Shown piece after piece: positions 1 through 12,523 of a stretch of 64,000 bases of DNA (its first letter is position 1; the number at the start of each line of letters is the position of its first letter). A model generated the notes under the pieces. It made no database searches, was not told the origin of the DNA, and worked only from the letters and a program-made list of their open reading frames with translations. Source of the DNA: Dasypus novemcinctus (taxonomy: Eukaryota; Chordata; Mammalia; Cingulata; Dasypodidae); contig NC_080677.1 of NCBI RefSeq assembly GCF_030445035.2, positions 158,597,169-158,661,168 of the forward strand, read 5' to 3'. A program made the position numbers and the translations under genes.

Positions 1-535
1 CTATCTGATGGGATGCAGATAGCATGTTGAATCAAATTACCAAGAATCCATTTGATTTCCGATAGACACCTTTTTTTGTACAAGAGATGACCCGTTTCTT
101 ACATGTTTTACTCTTGCAGTGTCTTACATTTTAAGCTCCCAAAAGATAAATCAACACAGACACAGCTCTGGATCAGACTTTTACTAGCTTTCCTCTCTTT
201 GATGATTCACATCCAAGATTGCTCAGTTGTAAACTTTGTGTTCATTTATAGATGACTTGAAGTGATTTTCTGATTTCATTTTATCTTCAGTGCTTTTTCT
301 TCTCTCACTTCTATTTTGACACACAAGGAAAAGTAAACCATATGGCATACACTCTATTAATGTTTCTCTAAACACATTGTTTCTAGATGTATTTAAAAAG
401 AGCTTTTCCTCCCTTGAATAGCAGAAGTATAATAACTAAGTTTAAAAGAAATATTCTTTGGACAATCTTTCTGAAAAAATATGTAATATAGAAAATTTTA
501 TTTTTATTTTTAGAGGAAAAAAAATTATAAATTCC

Positions 536-642
536 CATTAAGTGATGTAAATGTACATAAAATATGTTTAAAAGGTAACCTTTTATTAAAAGGTGCCAAG
601 TATGCCATAGAGTTTAGTGTATCACTTAATGCCACCTTTTAA
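536..642. repeat. AT-rich foldback (inverted repeat)
   Basis: Two perfect arm pairs occur: cattaagtgat (536-546) with atcacttaatg (621-631), and ttaaaaggtg (586-595) with caccttttaa (633-642). A short near-palindrome (taaaaggtaacctttta) lies between them. It could be a DNA-transposon remnant or chance in AT-rich DNA. Confidence 0.45.
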
Positions 643-1689
643 AACTGAGTGTAATTTTTAGAATTTTAATATGATCTTGCAATGGAACAACTCTCATGCC
701 ATATTAATAAAGGTTTTAGACATATTAAAATGCAAGTTTAAATAGCACAGCTAATAAATAAAACTTTAAAATTTGATGAAACTATTATAATCCCTTGTAG
801 TCCTGTCATGTGAATTGCTTTTCTGACAGGAGGAGTTATGTTATAAAAGGCAGGATGCTCCTAGTTTTGGTGGAGGGGGGTGTGATAAAAAGTATGGCCA
901 GGGCCCCCCTTTACCTGTTTGAAGCCAAACTCCGTCCCTTAGCCAGAACATCCCTTGAAAGCAGGATGGGGTCAAATGCCTAATTCTGAACATAGTAAGT
1001 AAGAGACTCAGGAATGGTTTCTCTGAACAGAATTGAAGAGTAAAGCCCAGTTAATAAATACTTCCTGATTTTTGGAAAATCCGGCAAAGAGCCCTTCCAT
1101 AGTTGTTTACAATTCAGTCTATTTTTGAACAAAGAGAAAAAGCAGCCTTAATTGCACTATAAATATGCAGGGCCTTCAAATTACTTATAAATATGGGCCC
1201 TTGCAACTTTTAATGTGATGCGTGTCATTCACATTTCAATGAGAAGTTTCTGACAAGCTAGTGCTATGAAAGTAACCTGAAAGAAGAATTTTACTGAAAG
1301 AAAGGAAATTGAAAGCTCAAACAGATTCTCGCTCATCTCCTTTGCACTGTGGCTGGCATTTCTTTGCTTCCCTGGGGGAGGAAGAGTGGACTTGTCCTGT
1401 GCTACTGGCACCACCTGGAGAGGGAAATGGCTCTGAGAATGCAGGTGTCAGTTGCAGGTGAGAAGGGGAGCACCTGAGAAACCACTCATCTGCCCATTAG
1501 ATCACCGGTGGGAGATCAGCAGGCATCTAAATAAAGGCACTGTTCTGGCTGATTTTCATTTCCTGTAGCAGAAGATTGGGTTTCATTGTTGATATAAGCC
1601 AGAGCAGCTAGAGTTTTTGCCCCCCAGATGCTTAATTCTCTCTTTAGGAAAGTGGCTGGCATTTATGGTTACCAGAATTATTTCATGCC

Positions 1690-1826
1690 CTTGGAAATCA
1701 CTTGTGGAAATTGGCCTCCACTCCCAGGATCTTGATTCTGCATTTCTGGGGTGGCATCTTGGAATCTTCAGTTTTAATAATCTTTACAGATCATACTAAA
1801 GCGCAACCAGGGTTGAGAACTGCTAC
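1690..1826 (+). mobile_element. MER5A-like MITE fragment (hAT-Charlie)
   Basis: The segment ends in gcaaccagggttgagaactgc, the typical terminal sequence of MER5A (remembered consensus ending ttgagaaccactg). The body (cttggaatcttcagttttaa) is compatible. The 5' end is degraded. Confidence 0.55.
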
Positions 1827-2887
1827 CTGAGGGAGGAATAAGAAACATGTTATGATTGCTTCCTTACATGCTCATTTTAGCTGTGTCCTCTTGGTTTTCT
1901 CCTCCCCTCCTGACATCCATTTGTTTATTTGTTGAATCATTGATTCATTTATTCATTCATCTACAAATGATTGGGGCTACTATGCCTCAGAATTGTGTAA
2001 AGGATGGCTAAGAAGGTGTAGTAGGGAATAGAAAGGAAATAGGTAAATTCAGCATAAGGTGACGACTGTCACAGAGTTAGACCCAGCACTGAGGAGGGGC
2101 TCTAAACCAAAGGAACACAGTCTCGGCATGAACGAAATACTGACGGGGTGGAGAGGGCAGGGCAAGAAGCCTTGGAGAGGCCTGGGTGCCGCTGTCCATG
2201 GTTCTGGACCATCTCTTCAACTCCTAGGGTAAGGAAGTTTTACCTGATATTCAGCTTCTGTAATACCTCCCTCATTAATTCTGAGCCAAATGAGGAAAGG
2301 GCTCGAAAGAAGAAAGGAACCCAGGTATAGGCAGATTGAAGAGACTGCTGGAGAGATAGCTACTGAGGTACTGACTCAGTGAAAGTGGGAGTTTGGGGGA
2401 GCAGGGAGTAGAGATTTCAAATAATTCCTAGGAGGAAAGATTTTCTTGTAGGGCTCTCCAGTACATTCTACAATGCTATGCTTATGACAGCAGAGGTTTT
2501 CCAAAGGTGTTAGCAATCTGAATTGAGTACTGAAATAAACCTCTAGGTAAAGGGCTCTGGGGAGGCATTACTGACAGAGAGAAAAGAGCAGTTTTAAAAA
2601 CAAAAAGAAGAGGACCTGTTCAAGGATCTGCACACAGTTTAATATGGCAAGAGAGTACAGTGTGTGTGTGTGGGGGAAGCAGTTTGATGGCAGGGTGAAG
2701 AGGTGTCTAGGAGTTATCTCCTGGATGATTTTGTATCTGGAACTTACAAGAAGGGACTAGCAAGGACATTCTGATGGTGTCCCAAACTCAATGGAGTAAA
2801 ACTTGTGACTGTTCAGTAGTAAATTTGGGTAAGAAGGAGAATGGCTTCTGCTATGTATGTTAAATTTTGGCTTGAACTCAATCATTC

Positions 2888-2950
2888 ATATGTACATGTA
2901 TGTATACATACACAAAAGTATGTACATACATACACACATACACATGTGCA
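2888..2950. repeat. Simple repeat, (ATGT/ATAC)n
   Basis: The stretch consists of imperfect tetranucleotide units such as tgtatgtatacatacac and catacatacacacata. It is partly palindromic. Confidence 0.8.
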
Positions 2951-3814
2951 ATTATATGAATGATATCTGAATATATAGAGGGATAAATGGATTGATACAG
3001 ATAAATGATAGGTTGATAGATTTATTGAGTCATATGGCTCTCAGCGACAGGGACTGATAATAGCTGGTTACTCATAGACAGTGGGCTAGCTTTGTGAATG
3101 AGAAACAGTGTTGCCTAGTACCCAATGTAAGGATATTGAGTTTGATTATTTTGTGAATATTTCTACTCACAAGATTAATATTTAACTAGTACAAACTTGC
3201 TGGACTGTTCAGTTGTGAAAATAGAAAAATAATTCAGTACTGGTTTATTAGCAACCCTAGCACCTAAGTGACTCTTGCTAACTTTTTGACTGTCTTACCT
3301 CCTCCTGAAACCTCTTCATGTTTAGCGAATAAAGGGGTCATGCCTGGGCAGCCAGGGACCCCCAGAACTGGTCTCAGTACTTGTCCTTTTGATTGGTTGG
3401 TGATGAAGCCATTGCTAATAATTTTGCATCCTTGTCTATTTATATGGTGACCCTCTCATCCCAGAAGGGCAAATGAGCTCAGGAAGGTCATCCATGCTGT
3501 TACCATTTATTTAAAACAATTGCTCATTAGTTGCTGGAACTTGTAGAGTCTAAGCACATTACCTGATGAATCATCACCTAAAATAAATTTCTTCAGTTTA
3601 ACTTTGCATTTCTTTATTTCAAAATCTTTAATAAGCCTTGCCTTGGTCATTTTTATATTTTTATGCTCCTTGTGTTCATAAGTTTTATGTAAAATACAAG
3701 CTGTTTGCACTCAAAATATTCAGGACACATTGTTTTCATTCTTAATCAGATCTAATAATGTTATGTTTTATAATTATAAATTTGTTAGTTACATTGCTTC
3801 TTAGACACTGAGCA

Positions 3815-4460
3815 CCTTAAACTTGGGCCTTGCTTGGAAAATGACTTAGAGAATATCATATATTTCAAAAGCAACATGATTAAAATATTCTTGTCATGGC
3901 TGAAAAATAACAATACTTTCTTAATATCATCAATTCTCCAGTCAATATTCAACTTTCCCCAGTTGCTTCTCAGATGTTTTGTTGAATTTGCTTGCTGGTT
4001 TAGGTTGTTGGAGTGATTTTAGTATCATGATGGACAAATAGATTTTTAATATAGCTTATGAGTTATTATTTTTATTGCTAATTTAAAGCTCCCCATCTTT
4101 GGCCAATGGGAGCCTCTTCAAGTGATTAAGAGTGATTTATGTTCAGATTACTGTACTTTAAAGTCACTAAATAATTTCTCTGTGTGATTAAGCCATCAAT
4201 TTTATTCATGGATGACCTCATTTGGCTCTCTTTGTTTTTGATATTTAGAGAATGCCTTATTTTTGTTTTGATTTAATTGTTTGTGAATTATGTAAAATAT
4301 TTACATGATTCAAAGTCAAGTCTACAAAACATGTTATATTCACAGAGGTCTAGTTTCTTTCTCTGGCCCTTCCCTTATAGAGAATATTTTATGAATTATA
4401 CTTTAAAAGTATAAATGTATGAGAGCATGTGTGCATTTATTTATTTCTATGTTGTCTCTT
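3815..4460 (-). mobile_element. Old L1 fragment, antisense
   Basis: The text (caattctccagtcaatattc ... gattcaaagtcaagtc ... ctttctctggcccttccc) resembles the antisense 3' portion of ancient L1M elements. It is strongly diverged and interrupted by a short DAS SINE. The assignment is from pattern memory only. Confidence 0.4.
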
Positions 4461-4541
4461 TTTTTAAAAGAGATACTGGTGATTGAACCCAGGACCTTAT
4501 ATATGAGAAGCAGGTACTCAACTACTGAGTTACTCCACATC
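4461..4541 (-). mobile_element. Short DAS SINE (tRNA-derived), antisense
   Basis: The minus strand reads a tRNA-like head with A box (gtaactcagtagttgag) and B box (gggttcaatca) ending in an A-run (ttttttt on plus). A possible target duplication tgtctct flanks it. This is the common xenarthran (armadillo) SINE type. Confidence 0.75.
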
Positions 4542-4621
4542 CTGTCTCTCTTCTCTCTTAGATAAGCAGCAGCAGTTAAGTGCTTATTTCTACTTAATAT
4601 TATATAGGTATATTTTCATAT

Positions 4622-5715
4622 AAAAAACTTTATTTGTAAAGAAGTCTTTGGTTACGGAAAAGTTGCATAGGAAGTATAGGGGATTTCCGTATATCCTACC
4701 CCCTCTCCCTTTCACATTTTGCCCTATTAATAATCTTACATTAGTGAGGTACATTTGTTACAACTGATGAACAAATATTGAAGCATTGCTACTAACAAAG
4801 GCCTATAGTTTACATTATGGCTTACACTTTGTATCATACACTTTTATAGGTTTTGACAAATTATATCATGGCCTGTGTCCATCATTGCAATGTCATGCAG
4901 GACAATTCCAATGCCTTAAAAATGCGCCATGTTCCACCTATTCTTTCCTTCTCCCCCCCGCCCCAGAACCTCTGATAACCACTACCTTTATATCAGCATT
5001 AAAGTTCTTCCATTACTAAAATAATAACAAATCTACTTTGGTCCATGGTTGCACTGCCCTCTTATGTTTGTATATTCCCTAATCCTGAGGATTTGGGGAT
5101 GGTGATGACTGCTCTGTGTCAGACTGAGAGGGGGCTTATATCTTATGGGGCAGATAGAAGGAATTGTTTTGCCTGTAGTTGTAGATACTCTTGGTTTTTT
5201 GGGATGGGTGTTGTCCATCGTCATCATTTTGTTTGTTGTCCTGGGTGAGTCCAATGAACTGGAGGGCAGGTGTTGGCGGCCACTCTGCTGAGATTCAGGG
5301 CTCAACTGGCGTATGAACAGCGGGAAGATTTAAGTCTCTGGGACTTAAATAGTGCTAATTATACTATTTAATTAGCGCTAATTACAGGTTCAAATAAAAG
5401 GGGTAGAAAAATCATGTGTAGGGAAATTAAAAATGAGTCGAACTCTGTTACATTGGGGTAACGTTGTATTTTGATGATTATTCCATAGTAGTGTGCATAA
5501 GAAATCCCCATTCTTATGGTGGTTTAATATCCCATTGCGGATATGTGGACCATTAGAAATGTGAACCATCTCTTGATCGGCATTTTGGATTGCTTCCAGT
5601 TTTTTAGTACTAAAAAAGTGCTGCCATGACTCACCTTGTACACAGATATTTTTATATTTTTGCCAGTGTGTATTTGAGATGAATTCCTAAATGGAATCAC
5701 ACAGGAAACTCTCAA
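4622..5715 (-). mobile_element. L1 3' end, antisense
   Basis: Read on the minus strand this is an L1-like 3' end. The ORF2-like C-terminal part lies at about 5460-5715 (antisense ccattgcggatatgtggacc ... ttgcttccag). It is followed by a 3' UTR with the aatgtacctcactaatg block and a terminal aataaag. The UTR part closely matches segments at 49340-50160 and 62606-62945. Confidence 0.65.
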
Positions 5716-8035
5716 AGAAAAAAAAACAAATTGGGGGAATTTGCTCTAAATGGGCACCAGAACTTTTAAAGCATGGATCTGAGGGAGAAATAGACAAGTA
5801 GCTCAGTGGAATAGCAAAGAACTAGAAAAAGACCCACAAATATATGGAAACTTGATATATGACCAGTAGCAGTGAAAAACAGAGGGGAATGGTTGACCCA
5901 TTTAATAAATAGGGAAAAAGTAAAATAAGATCCCACTTGACATCATATACAAAAATCCATGTCTGGTAGGATCAAAAGCTTATATGTGAAAAAAAAAGAG
6001 CCCACAAAGCTGTTAATCCTTCAGAAGACAGTAAGTCTACTGTTGTGGGTTGACTCTATATTTGTTCCAATTCCCTCTACTGTGCCTCCCTGTACTGCAG
6101 AGAAGGGAATGCTAAAAACCAACACTTCCAGACTTCTTTGCAGATAGTTTCCAGGGATGATTCAGGGTCTGTTAATAGGAAGCACTTGCTTGAAACTTCA
6201 GTTTGACACCATGGAGTGAGGAGAAATGCAGGGAGCAAGGCTTCCATTTTGCTTTGTGGGAGTCAGAGCAGAGGCAATGTAGTTTCGGAAGTGGCAGCTC
6301 TGTTAGGAGAGGTAGTTTTCATAGTAGCAGAGGCAGTGTGGTCCTAGAGTCAGCAACCTGTTATCAATGGCTTCCCAGGGAAGCAGATAGTTCTCTGATC
6401 CTGGAAGAAGCTGTAGCTGCCCTAGCAGACCAGTTCTGTAGTATGGCTTTGTAAGTTGTAACAGGATAGCTTAACCTGTAATCTGTTTCACATTTTGTAA
6501 TAAATCTCCTTATATTTAAATTATATAGAAGAGTTTCTGGTCTTTGTAACTGAACTCAAACTAATAAGACACCCTAGAAAAACTCTTCCATTTGTGCACT
6601 GAGACTTTAAAAGCATATTCAGAGAAGCAAAGTTTGTAATGGAAAAACCTAGAAACAACCTAAATATCTATCACTATGGGGGAAAAAATAAATACATATA
6701 CACGCAGTCATGCAGTAGAATACTGTTCACTAACGAAAATCAATGAACTATAGTTATGTGCATTCAACAGAGTTGAATCTCACACACATAATATCAAGCC
6801 AAAAGAGCAAGTTGTAGAACACACATGATTCCCTTTATAAGGAGATTTTTTAAAGTGCAAAATGAAACTATATATTGTATAGCAATAGAGCCATATGTGC
6901 TAAAACTGTCACTAAAAGCAAGAGTATAATAAATACAAACTTTAAATTGGTGATTACCAATGGTGGTGGAGGGGTGAGGTGGAAAGACTGTGGGGCTGTG
7001 GGCAGACCCACAGATGACTTCAGAGCTTCAGAGCTTCAGGGTTTCAGGTGATGGCTCATTTCTTAAGGCAGGTGTGCAATGCATGAGTCTTTATAACACA
7101 TGTATATGTTATAAATACTTTGCATTGATTTGATATTGAATATATATTTTTAAAGAATCATATATCAAGTGGTAGTATTTAGTAGACAAGGAATATGCAC
7201 CTAAAAGATGAATGAAAAAATGAACTGGCAATATTCTGTGAATGGTGATTTGTGGCTTGGAGTAAAGGTTTTTGAGACAGAATCATACATACAAAATGTG
7301 AATAACAATAGGCTCTAGTGATGGTGAAGCTAATGGTGTCAAAGATACATATGAATAATTTGAATGGAATTTTTTATGGAATGTGAGGGTGGAAAAATTC
7401 AACATTGATAAACTAAAATACTTAAAAACAATAGGTGACTTAAGTGTCGAAAGGAGACTAAGTTTAAAACTGCATACAATCGAGTATTATTCAGCCGTTA
7501 AAAGGAACAAAGTTCTGACACATGCGACAACATGGATGAACCTTGAAGGCATTATGTTGAGTGAAATAAACCAGACACAAAAGGACAGATATTGTTTGAT
7601 CTCATTGAATGAAATAATTAGAATAAGCAAGTTCATAGAGTCAGACACTAGAATACAGTTTATCAGGAATGAGGGTAGGGCGAGGGAATGGGGAATTAAT
7701 GCTTAAATTGTAAGGTTTCTATTTGGGGTGATGAAAAGTTTTGTTATGGATGGTGGTGATGGTAGCAAAAGAATGTATCTAATAGCAATGAATTATATAT
7801 TTGAATGTGGTTAAAAGGGGGAAGTTTCAGGTTGTATAAATGTTACTGGAATAAAAATTTAAAAAAAAACAACCTTAGGACAGTCCAACACAGTGAACCC
7901 TAATGTAAACTCTGAACAGTTACAATAATATTCTTTCATCAATTGTACTACACCAATGCAAGGTGTTAATAATAGAAGGTTATGAGGAAATTTTGTATTT
8001 TCTGCATGATTTGTCTGTTAACCTAAAAAAAAACA
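5716..8035 (+). mobile_element. L1 3' portion, sense, interrupted by an LTR
   Basis: Sense ORF2-like sequence (aaagacccacaaatatatgg, ccatttaataaatagg, atcatatacaaaaatccatg) runs to about 6040 and resumes after an LTR-like insert (gaaacaacctaaatatctat). A second ORF2 tail copy at about 7460-7700 contains cagacacaaaaggacag. The element ends with a classic L1 3' UTR (gtgaaccctaatgtaaactc; caatgcaaggtgttaataat) and an A-rich tail near 8025. The duplicated tail suggests two merged L1 copies. Confidence 0.65.
6041..6571 (+). mobile_element. LTR-like insertion (ERVL-type) inside L1
   Basis: The segment starts TGTTGTGGGTTGAC and ends near actaataagaca, with an AATAAA at about 6500 followed by tctcctta. 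It separates two L1 ORF2-like stretches. No clear target-site duplication could be read. The family is uncertain. Confidence 0.5.
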
Positions 8036-10237
8036 AACAAGAAATTAAATATTATCAGAAGGTAGATATTTGGCTATTTCATATGTGTCCTTAAATGTTT
8101 GTGTATTCAGGTTGACCAGAAGTCTTTGTAGAAAACTGACATGTGAGTTTTCAGTCATGGGAGGACTTGTTCTTTCTTTCTCTCTTCTGTCTTCTTCCTC
8201 CTCCCACAGGACAAAACACTTGGCAACTGTCCTTTTTAAATAATGTTGCTTGCTTTGTCCCTTCATTGCTTGTCATCTAACCCCAACTGTAGACTGCAGA
8301 CTCCTGGTACAAGATTGCACGGAGGGCTGCAGTGTATGGGTTTGTGCGTGGTGCTCCCTGGCCAAGGAGGGTCTAGGAGGACCTGCTTTCCAAAGGGCTG
8401 GGTTTATGCTGAGCACTATGGGGAGCTGGCAGTGGGCTTCTGAGCACTGTTGCTAATCATCCAGTCACCCAGTCCTTAGTCTCAGGTTCCCAACTAGTGG
8501 CTCCCTTCCCATCCTGTGCTGTGCATTTTTACAGGGTCTATTCTGAGCCAATTTTCTGAACCCCGTCTTTTTTTTACTTCCTCTTCTATTTCAGTATTTC
8601 TGCGTTACTTCCTTTTTTCTTTGTCTCCATCCACTGGTAGCTTCCACTTAATAGACTCCTCAACTTCTGTTTCCTTACTATCGTTTTCTGTGAGTGCTGG
8701 GCTGATTTGTTTACACAGTCAGATATCGTTGGGAATCCTCTACATGGTCTAGACAGGCCCTGAGGGCAGTTCAAATTCTTGATAAACATTAGTTAAAAAA
8801 AAAGATAACAAGAGTAGCTGCTACTTTAACTACCTTTTATGTGTCAGGTACAGTATTAGATTCCTTCTAGTAAGTAGGAAATTCTATTGCTTGGTAATTT
8901 ATTTTGCAGCTCGATTTACTTTAAGAAGTGAGGCTCTCACAATTTCCACTGACCCAGCCCATCTTTTTCTTTTGTACAACCCAAAGGCTCACTAAATTTA
9001 CCACAACACCGTATACTGACATTTTCAATCGCTCAGAGTCATCGTCCACGCCTTTGCAAACCCAGAGCTGAAATCAGCAAGTGTGCACTGATGTGGCAGC
9101 TGGGTTTCCATTCTAAGTGGCGGGTGCCCGCATGCCACCAGATGTTCAATTTTTTGATCATCATTTCTGCCCAAGATGCTATAAATTCTCTCCACACCGG
9201 ATTTGATACAGAAATTGAAACAGTACATGGAACAGTTTAAGCAAATTTTTGGTGCAGGAGTTCATGGGATAAAATCCTCCCCCTTCTGAAGTGCTGTTGC
9301 TGCTTCAGCAGTTTCAGAGAATTGTGGCCACATCTTTGCTTCGTGAATTTCTCCATCAGGCCATTTCTTATGACCAACCAAATTTAAAACACTCAGAATG
9401 TGATGCAAGAAGTCTGAAACCATTCCACTGTTCATTTAAGGACTCTTGTGAATATGGTATGAACCTTGGGATAGCCTTGTTGCAATGCAAATACAGCTTT
9501 CACACCAGAAAAAGGACCAGGGATTTTTTTTCAAAGATATTCAGGATGAAATTGAATGCCTTAAGATGTTCTTATTGTAGAATGTCATCATTTCTTTCAT
9601 GATTAAGCTTCGACTTTCCATGAGAAAAGTTCTGCAAGTTTTGGAAAAACAGTCTTTCGAGGGTAGAACCATCATGAACAATAGTGTATCCAAGGAAAAC
9701 AGTCTATATAAGCAGGAGGTGCCATTTCCCTGCTGGTGGTGCTAATGTGAATTCAGAATAAAGAGGCTAGGCCCACTGTGCCTCTCTGCATGGAAATTAC
9801 CAGCATCCAGGGTTGGAGAGATCCTCATGGAGAATCTACACACTATGGAGAGGTGTTTAGAGGCTCCTAGAGTGATGGAGGATGCAGGTGCACAGATCAC
9901 ACTGAATATGCTGTAGCAAACCTTATTTCATTTGAAACTATTGTGAATGTCTGGCCTTTTCTCAATTGATTTCCCCAAAAGACAAGCTCAAATATGGGGA
10001 AGCTCAAACATGGGGAAATATGGGGATAGTGATTCAGATCCATATATTTGGCATTGCTTATTGCTTGGCAAGTGTTGAGGTAAAGAAAGTGAAGGGAGAA
10101 GAGGAAAAAAACATGAAGAGAAAAACGCAAGAGCAAAAAATAAAAAGAGGAGACCTGGAAACAGACAGCTTAAGAGGAAGAAGAGTCAGAAGACTGAGGT
10201 GGTGGAGAAAGAAAGGGTAAGGGGAGGGAACAGCAAC
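8036..10237. other. Intergenic DNA with one possible degenerate coding stretch
   Basis: No exon is supported. 8036-8990 shows nothing I recognise beyond pyrimidine-rich runs. 9000-9740 has coding-like texture (see the candidate pseudogene). 9741-10237 is A/G-rich and unclassified. Confidence 0.5.
9150..9660 (+). pseudogene. Possible degenerate coding remnant, unidentified
   Basis: Adjacent frames give protein-like text: first DAINSLHTGFDTEIETVHG, then a long frame with LLLLQQFQRIVATSLLREFL and NLKHSECDARSLKPFHCSF, then after a shift near 9490 FKDIQDEIECLKMFLL and IISFMIKLRLSMRKVLQVLE. The relay between frames with few stops resembles an old processed pseudogene or transposon ORF. I cannot name the parent. 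It may equally be chance. Confidence 0.25.
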
Positions 10238-10252
10238 CAGGGATGCTATTTT

Positions 10253-10339
10253 TTTATTTTTTATAGGAAGTACTGGGAATTGAACCCAGACCTCATACAT
10301 GGGAAGCAGGCACTCAACCACTGAGCTACATCTGCTCCC
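10253..10339 (-). mobile_element. Short DAS SINE, antisense
   Basis: The minus strand starts ggagcagatgtagctcagtg and contains the B-box-like gggttcaattccc, then a T/A-rich tail. Imperfect 15-bp duplications (cagggatgctatttt at 10238; cagggctgttatttt at 10340) flank it. Confidence 0.85.
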
Positions 10340-10354
10340 CAGGGCTGTTATTTT

Positions 10355-11265
10355 AAAGGAAGAATATGGAAGAAGAGTGGGTTGTGAAAGCAAGCAGAAG
10401 GAGGAAAAGTGATTGCTGCAAGGCAGGTTAGATGGAGCAATTGAACAGATGGCGGGTTAAGGGGAATGAAGAGCGTGGGCGTGGTTGCCCAGGGGCGACG
10501 TTGCCCGATCTTTGAGCTAGCAGAAGGCAGACTCAGGGTGGACAGGAGAGGACAGGAATCTGGGTGGAAGCAGAGCCAAGGCAAAGCTGCAGAAAGAAGA
10601 GGTCAGAGAGGAGACTAAATGCATTGATCTCGGAAAATACTCAGAGGTACTGGCCACTGAGGGCCCTGGAACAAAATGAACATTTTGATGGTGAGAAAAC
10701 ACAGAGACAAAAGTTCTGCCCCAGCCAGGGACAGAGCTCCCATGGGGTCAGTAACTCATCCCTAGACTTAGGTGCTGGGGCCTGCAGGTGGAGGCACCTA
10801 ACTGGGGAGCAAACCTGGGGCTTGATCTCAGACCAGGTTCAGACGCAGTCTTCCACTGAGCACTGCTCCTCTTGGAAACTGGATATGGATCCCAGTTGCA
10901 ATGAGCTCATTGGAAACTTTCCAACACTAAGATGAGAGTTAAGAATGGTTATCTCTGACCATGTAAGTGTAGCAGTAGTTAAGAGTAAATTATTCTATTG
11001 GCTTTAGTATATTATTTAAAAATCCCCATTTTAAGAAATTTAGGCCCTACTAAAGCCATGCATTCACTGTGAACATTTAAAATTATGTGAAATTTTGTTT
11101 AGAATTCATATTCCATTAAACTCATGTCTTAAAGAAATATGGGGTACATTTAAAACTCAAGCTGGTAGAAGACTGGAGGTACATGTTTAGCAGAGCAAGT
11201 TTTAAATGAGAGCAATAACTGTATATCAGGAGAGCTCTGCTGGTGGGAAGGCGCAAAGAGTGCGC
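10355..11265. other. Intergenic DNA, no recognised feature
   Basis: The sequence is purine-rich, then AT-rich. A 123-codon open frame (10564-10935, plus) shows no domain, no recognisable homology and no splice or expression context, so it is not called as a gene. Confidence 0.5.
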
Positions 11266-11665
11266 TTTTTTTTTTTAAAGATTTATTTTATTTCTTTCTT
11301 TCCCCATCCCCCCTGTTATCTCTCTTTGCATCCATTTGCTGTGTGTTCTTCTGTGTCTGCTTGCATTTTTTTTCATGCAGCACCAGGAAACTGCGTCTCT
11401 TTTCTGTTGCCTCATCTTGCTGTGTCAGTTCTCTGTGTGTGCGGCACCACTCCTGTGTGGGCTGCGTTTTCTTCGTGCAGGGCGGCTTTCCTTTCAGGGC
11501 GCACTCCTTGTGCGTGGGGCACCCCTACACTGCACAGCACTCCTTGCGTGCGGCAGCACTGCGTGTGGGCCAGCTTTCCACACGGGTCAGGAGGCCCTGG
11601 GTTTGAACCCTGGACCATCCATATGGTAGATGGACGCTCTATCAGTTGAGCTAAAACCGCTTCCC
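11266..11665 (-). mobile_element. Long DAS SINE (DAS-III type), antisense
   Basis: The tRNA-like head is at the right (minus strand: tttagctcaactgatagagc, then cagggttcaaacccagg). The long body carries the cacgcaaggagtg blocks and the tail is the T-run at the left (antisense poly-A). It matches the other long SINEs at 13778, 18701, 33374 and 46032. Confidence 0.9.
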
Positions 11666-12049
11666 TGAGAAGAGTTCTTGAATACAAATTGAACCAGGCC
11701 TTCAGGCCTCCTGAAAACTCCCTATACATGTTTACAAGTATTTCAAAAGGCAAGATAATCAGAAATTGTGGAGGATTTTAAAAAAAATAATCTTTTCATC
11801 TCTTAAATTCTCAGAGAAATATTTCTTATAGATAGGTTTTTCTCACAGAAAACTCATAAAAACACAGAATGCTAAGGAATGTGTCTCATTTCAACTAAGA
11901 AAACTTTTCATTTATGGTCCTTTCTTCACTCCAGAAAACAGCAGTGTATGTGGGAACAATCAATGATAACGTGCTTTTTTTTTCCACCTGAAACAACAGG
12001 CTCCTTTCCTTTCCCAGTGAGACATGCACTCTGCCTCGGGACAGGGCGA
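11666..12049. other. Intergenic DNA, no recognised feature
   Basis: Short AT-rich spacer between a SINE and an LTR. Nothing identifiable. Confidence 0.5.
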
Positions 12050-12425
12050 TGGTTAATTTTATGGGATCCAGTTGTTTGGCCAGGCACCAGCCTGGACATT
12101 GCCCCGGAGGTATTTTAGATGGGATTAGCATCCCCCATAGAGATGACTTTGAACACAGGAGATTATCCTCCATCACGTGGGTCAGCCTCATTCGATCAGT
12201 TGGAGGCCTTCCGAGCAATGCGCTGAGGTTTCCAGAGAAAGAAGAAACTGCCTCAAGGCTACAGAATCTCCTCTCTGAGCTTTCGGCTGGCTAGCCTGTC
12301 CTGTGAATTTTGTACTCAAGACAACACCATCTCCGACAGGAATCTCCAGCCTGCCAGCTTTCCCTGCAGGTTTTGGTCTTGCCAACCCCCACAATTTTTG
12401 AGCCAATTTCTCAAAATAAATCTCA
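12050..12425 (+). mobile_element. ERVL-type (MLT2-like) solo LTR
   Basis: It begins ggttaattttatgggatcca and shows the gggattagcatcccccatag and gagccaatttctc blocks, with AATAAA at 12415-12420. This layout is that of MLT2-type ERVL LTRs. No internal retroviral sequence is present. Confidence 0.65.
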
Positions 12426-12523
12426 ACACACGCACATATGCGTGCAAACACCCTTTCCCACCTGAGGTAACTGCTATCCTTACCTCCTTGCTTTCGATAC
12501 TTGGAATGTTTATCCCCAAGCTG

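Larger units (their letters stand above)
1..3800. other. Intergenic AT-rich DNA, mostly unclassified
   Basis: I find no coding exon. The interval includes a foldback sequence (536-642), a near-duplicate pair of tataaatatg motifs flanked by gggcc-like sequence at about 1158-1198, a MER5A-like end (1690-1826) and an ATGT/ATAC simple repeat (about 2888-2950). Short open frames are scattered and have no recognisable homology. Confidence 0.6.

Noticed and set aside
10564..10935. 123-codon plus-strand open frame
   Set aside because: No domain, low-complexity start and no supporting exon signals.
11206..11649. Overlapping 147- and 97-codon frames rich in Cys and Ser
   Set aside because: They lie within an antisense DAS SINE, and the same text recurs at 18634-19116 and 33411-33930 in other SINE copies.
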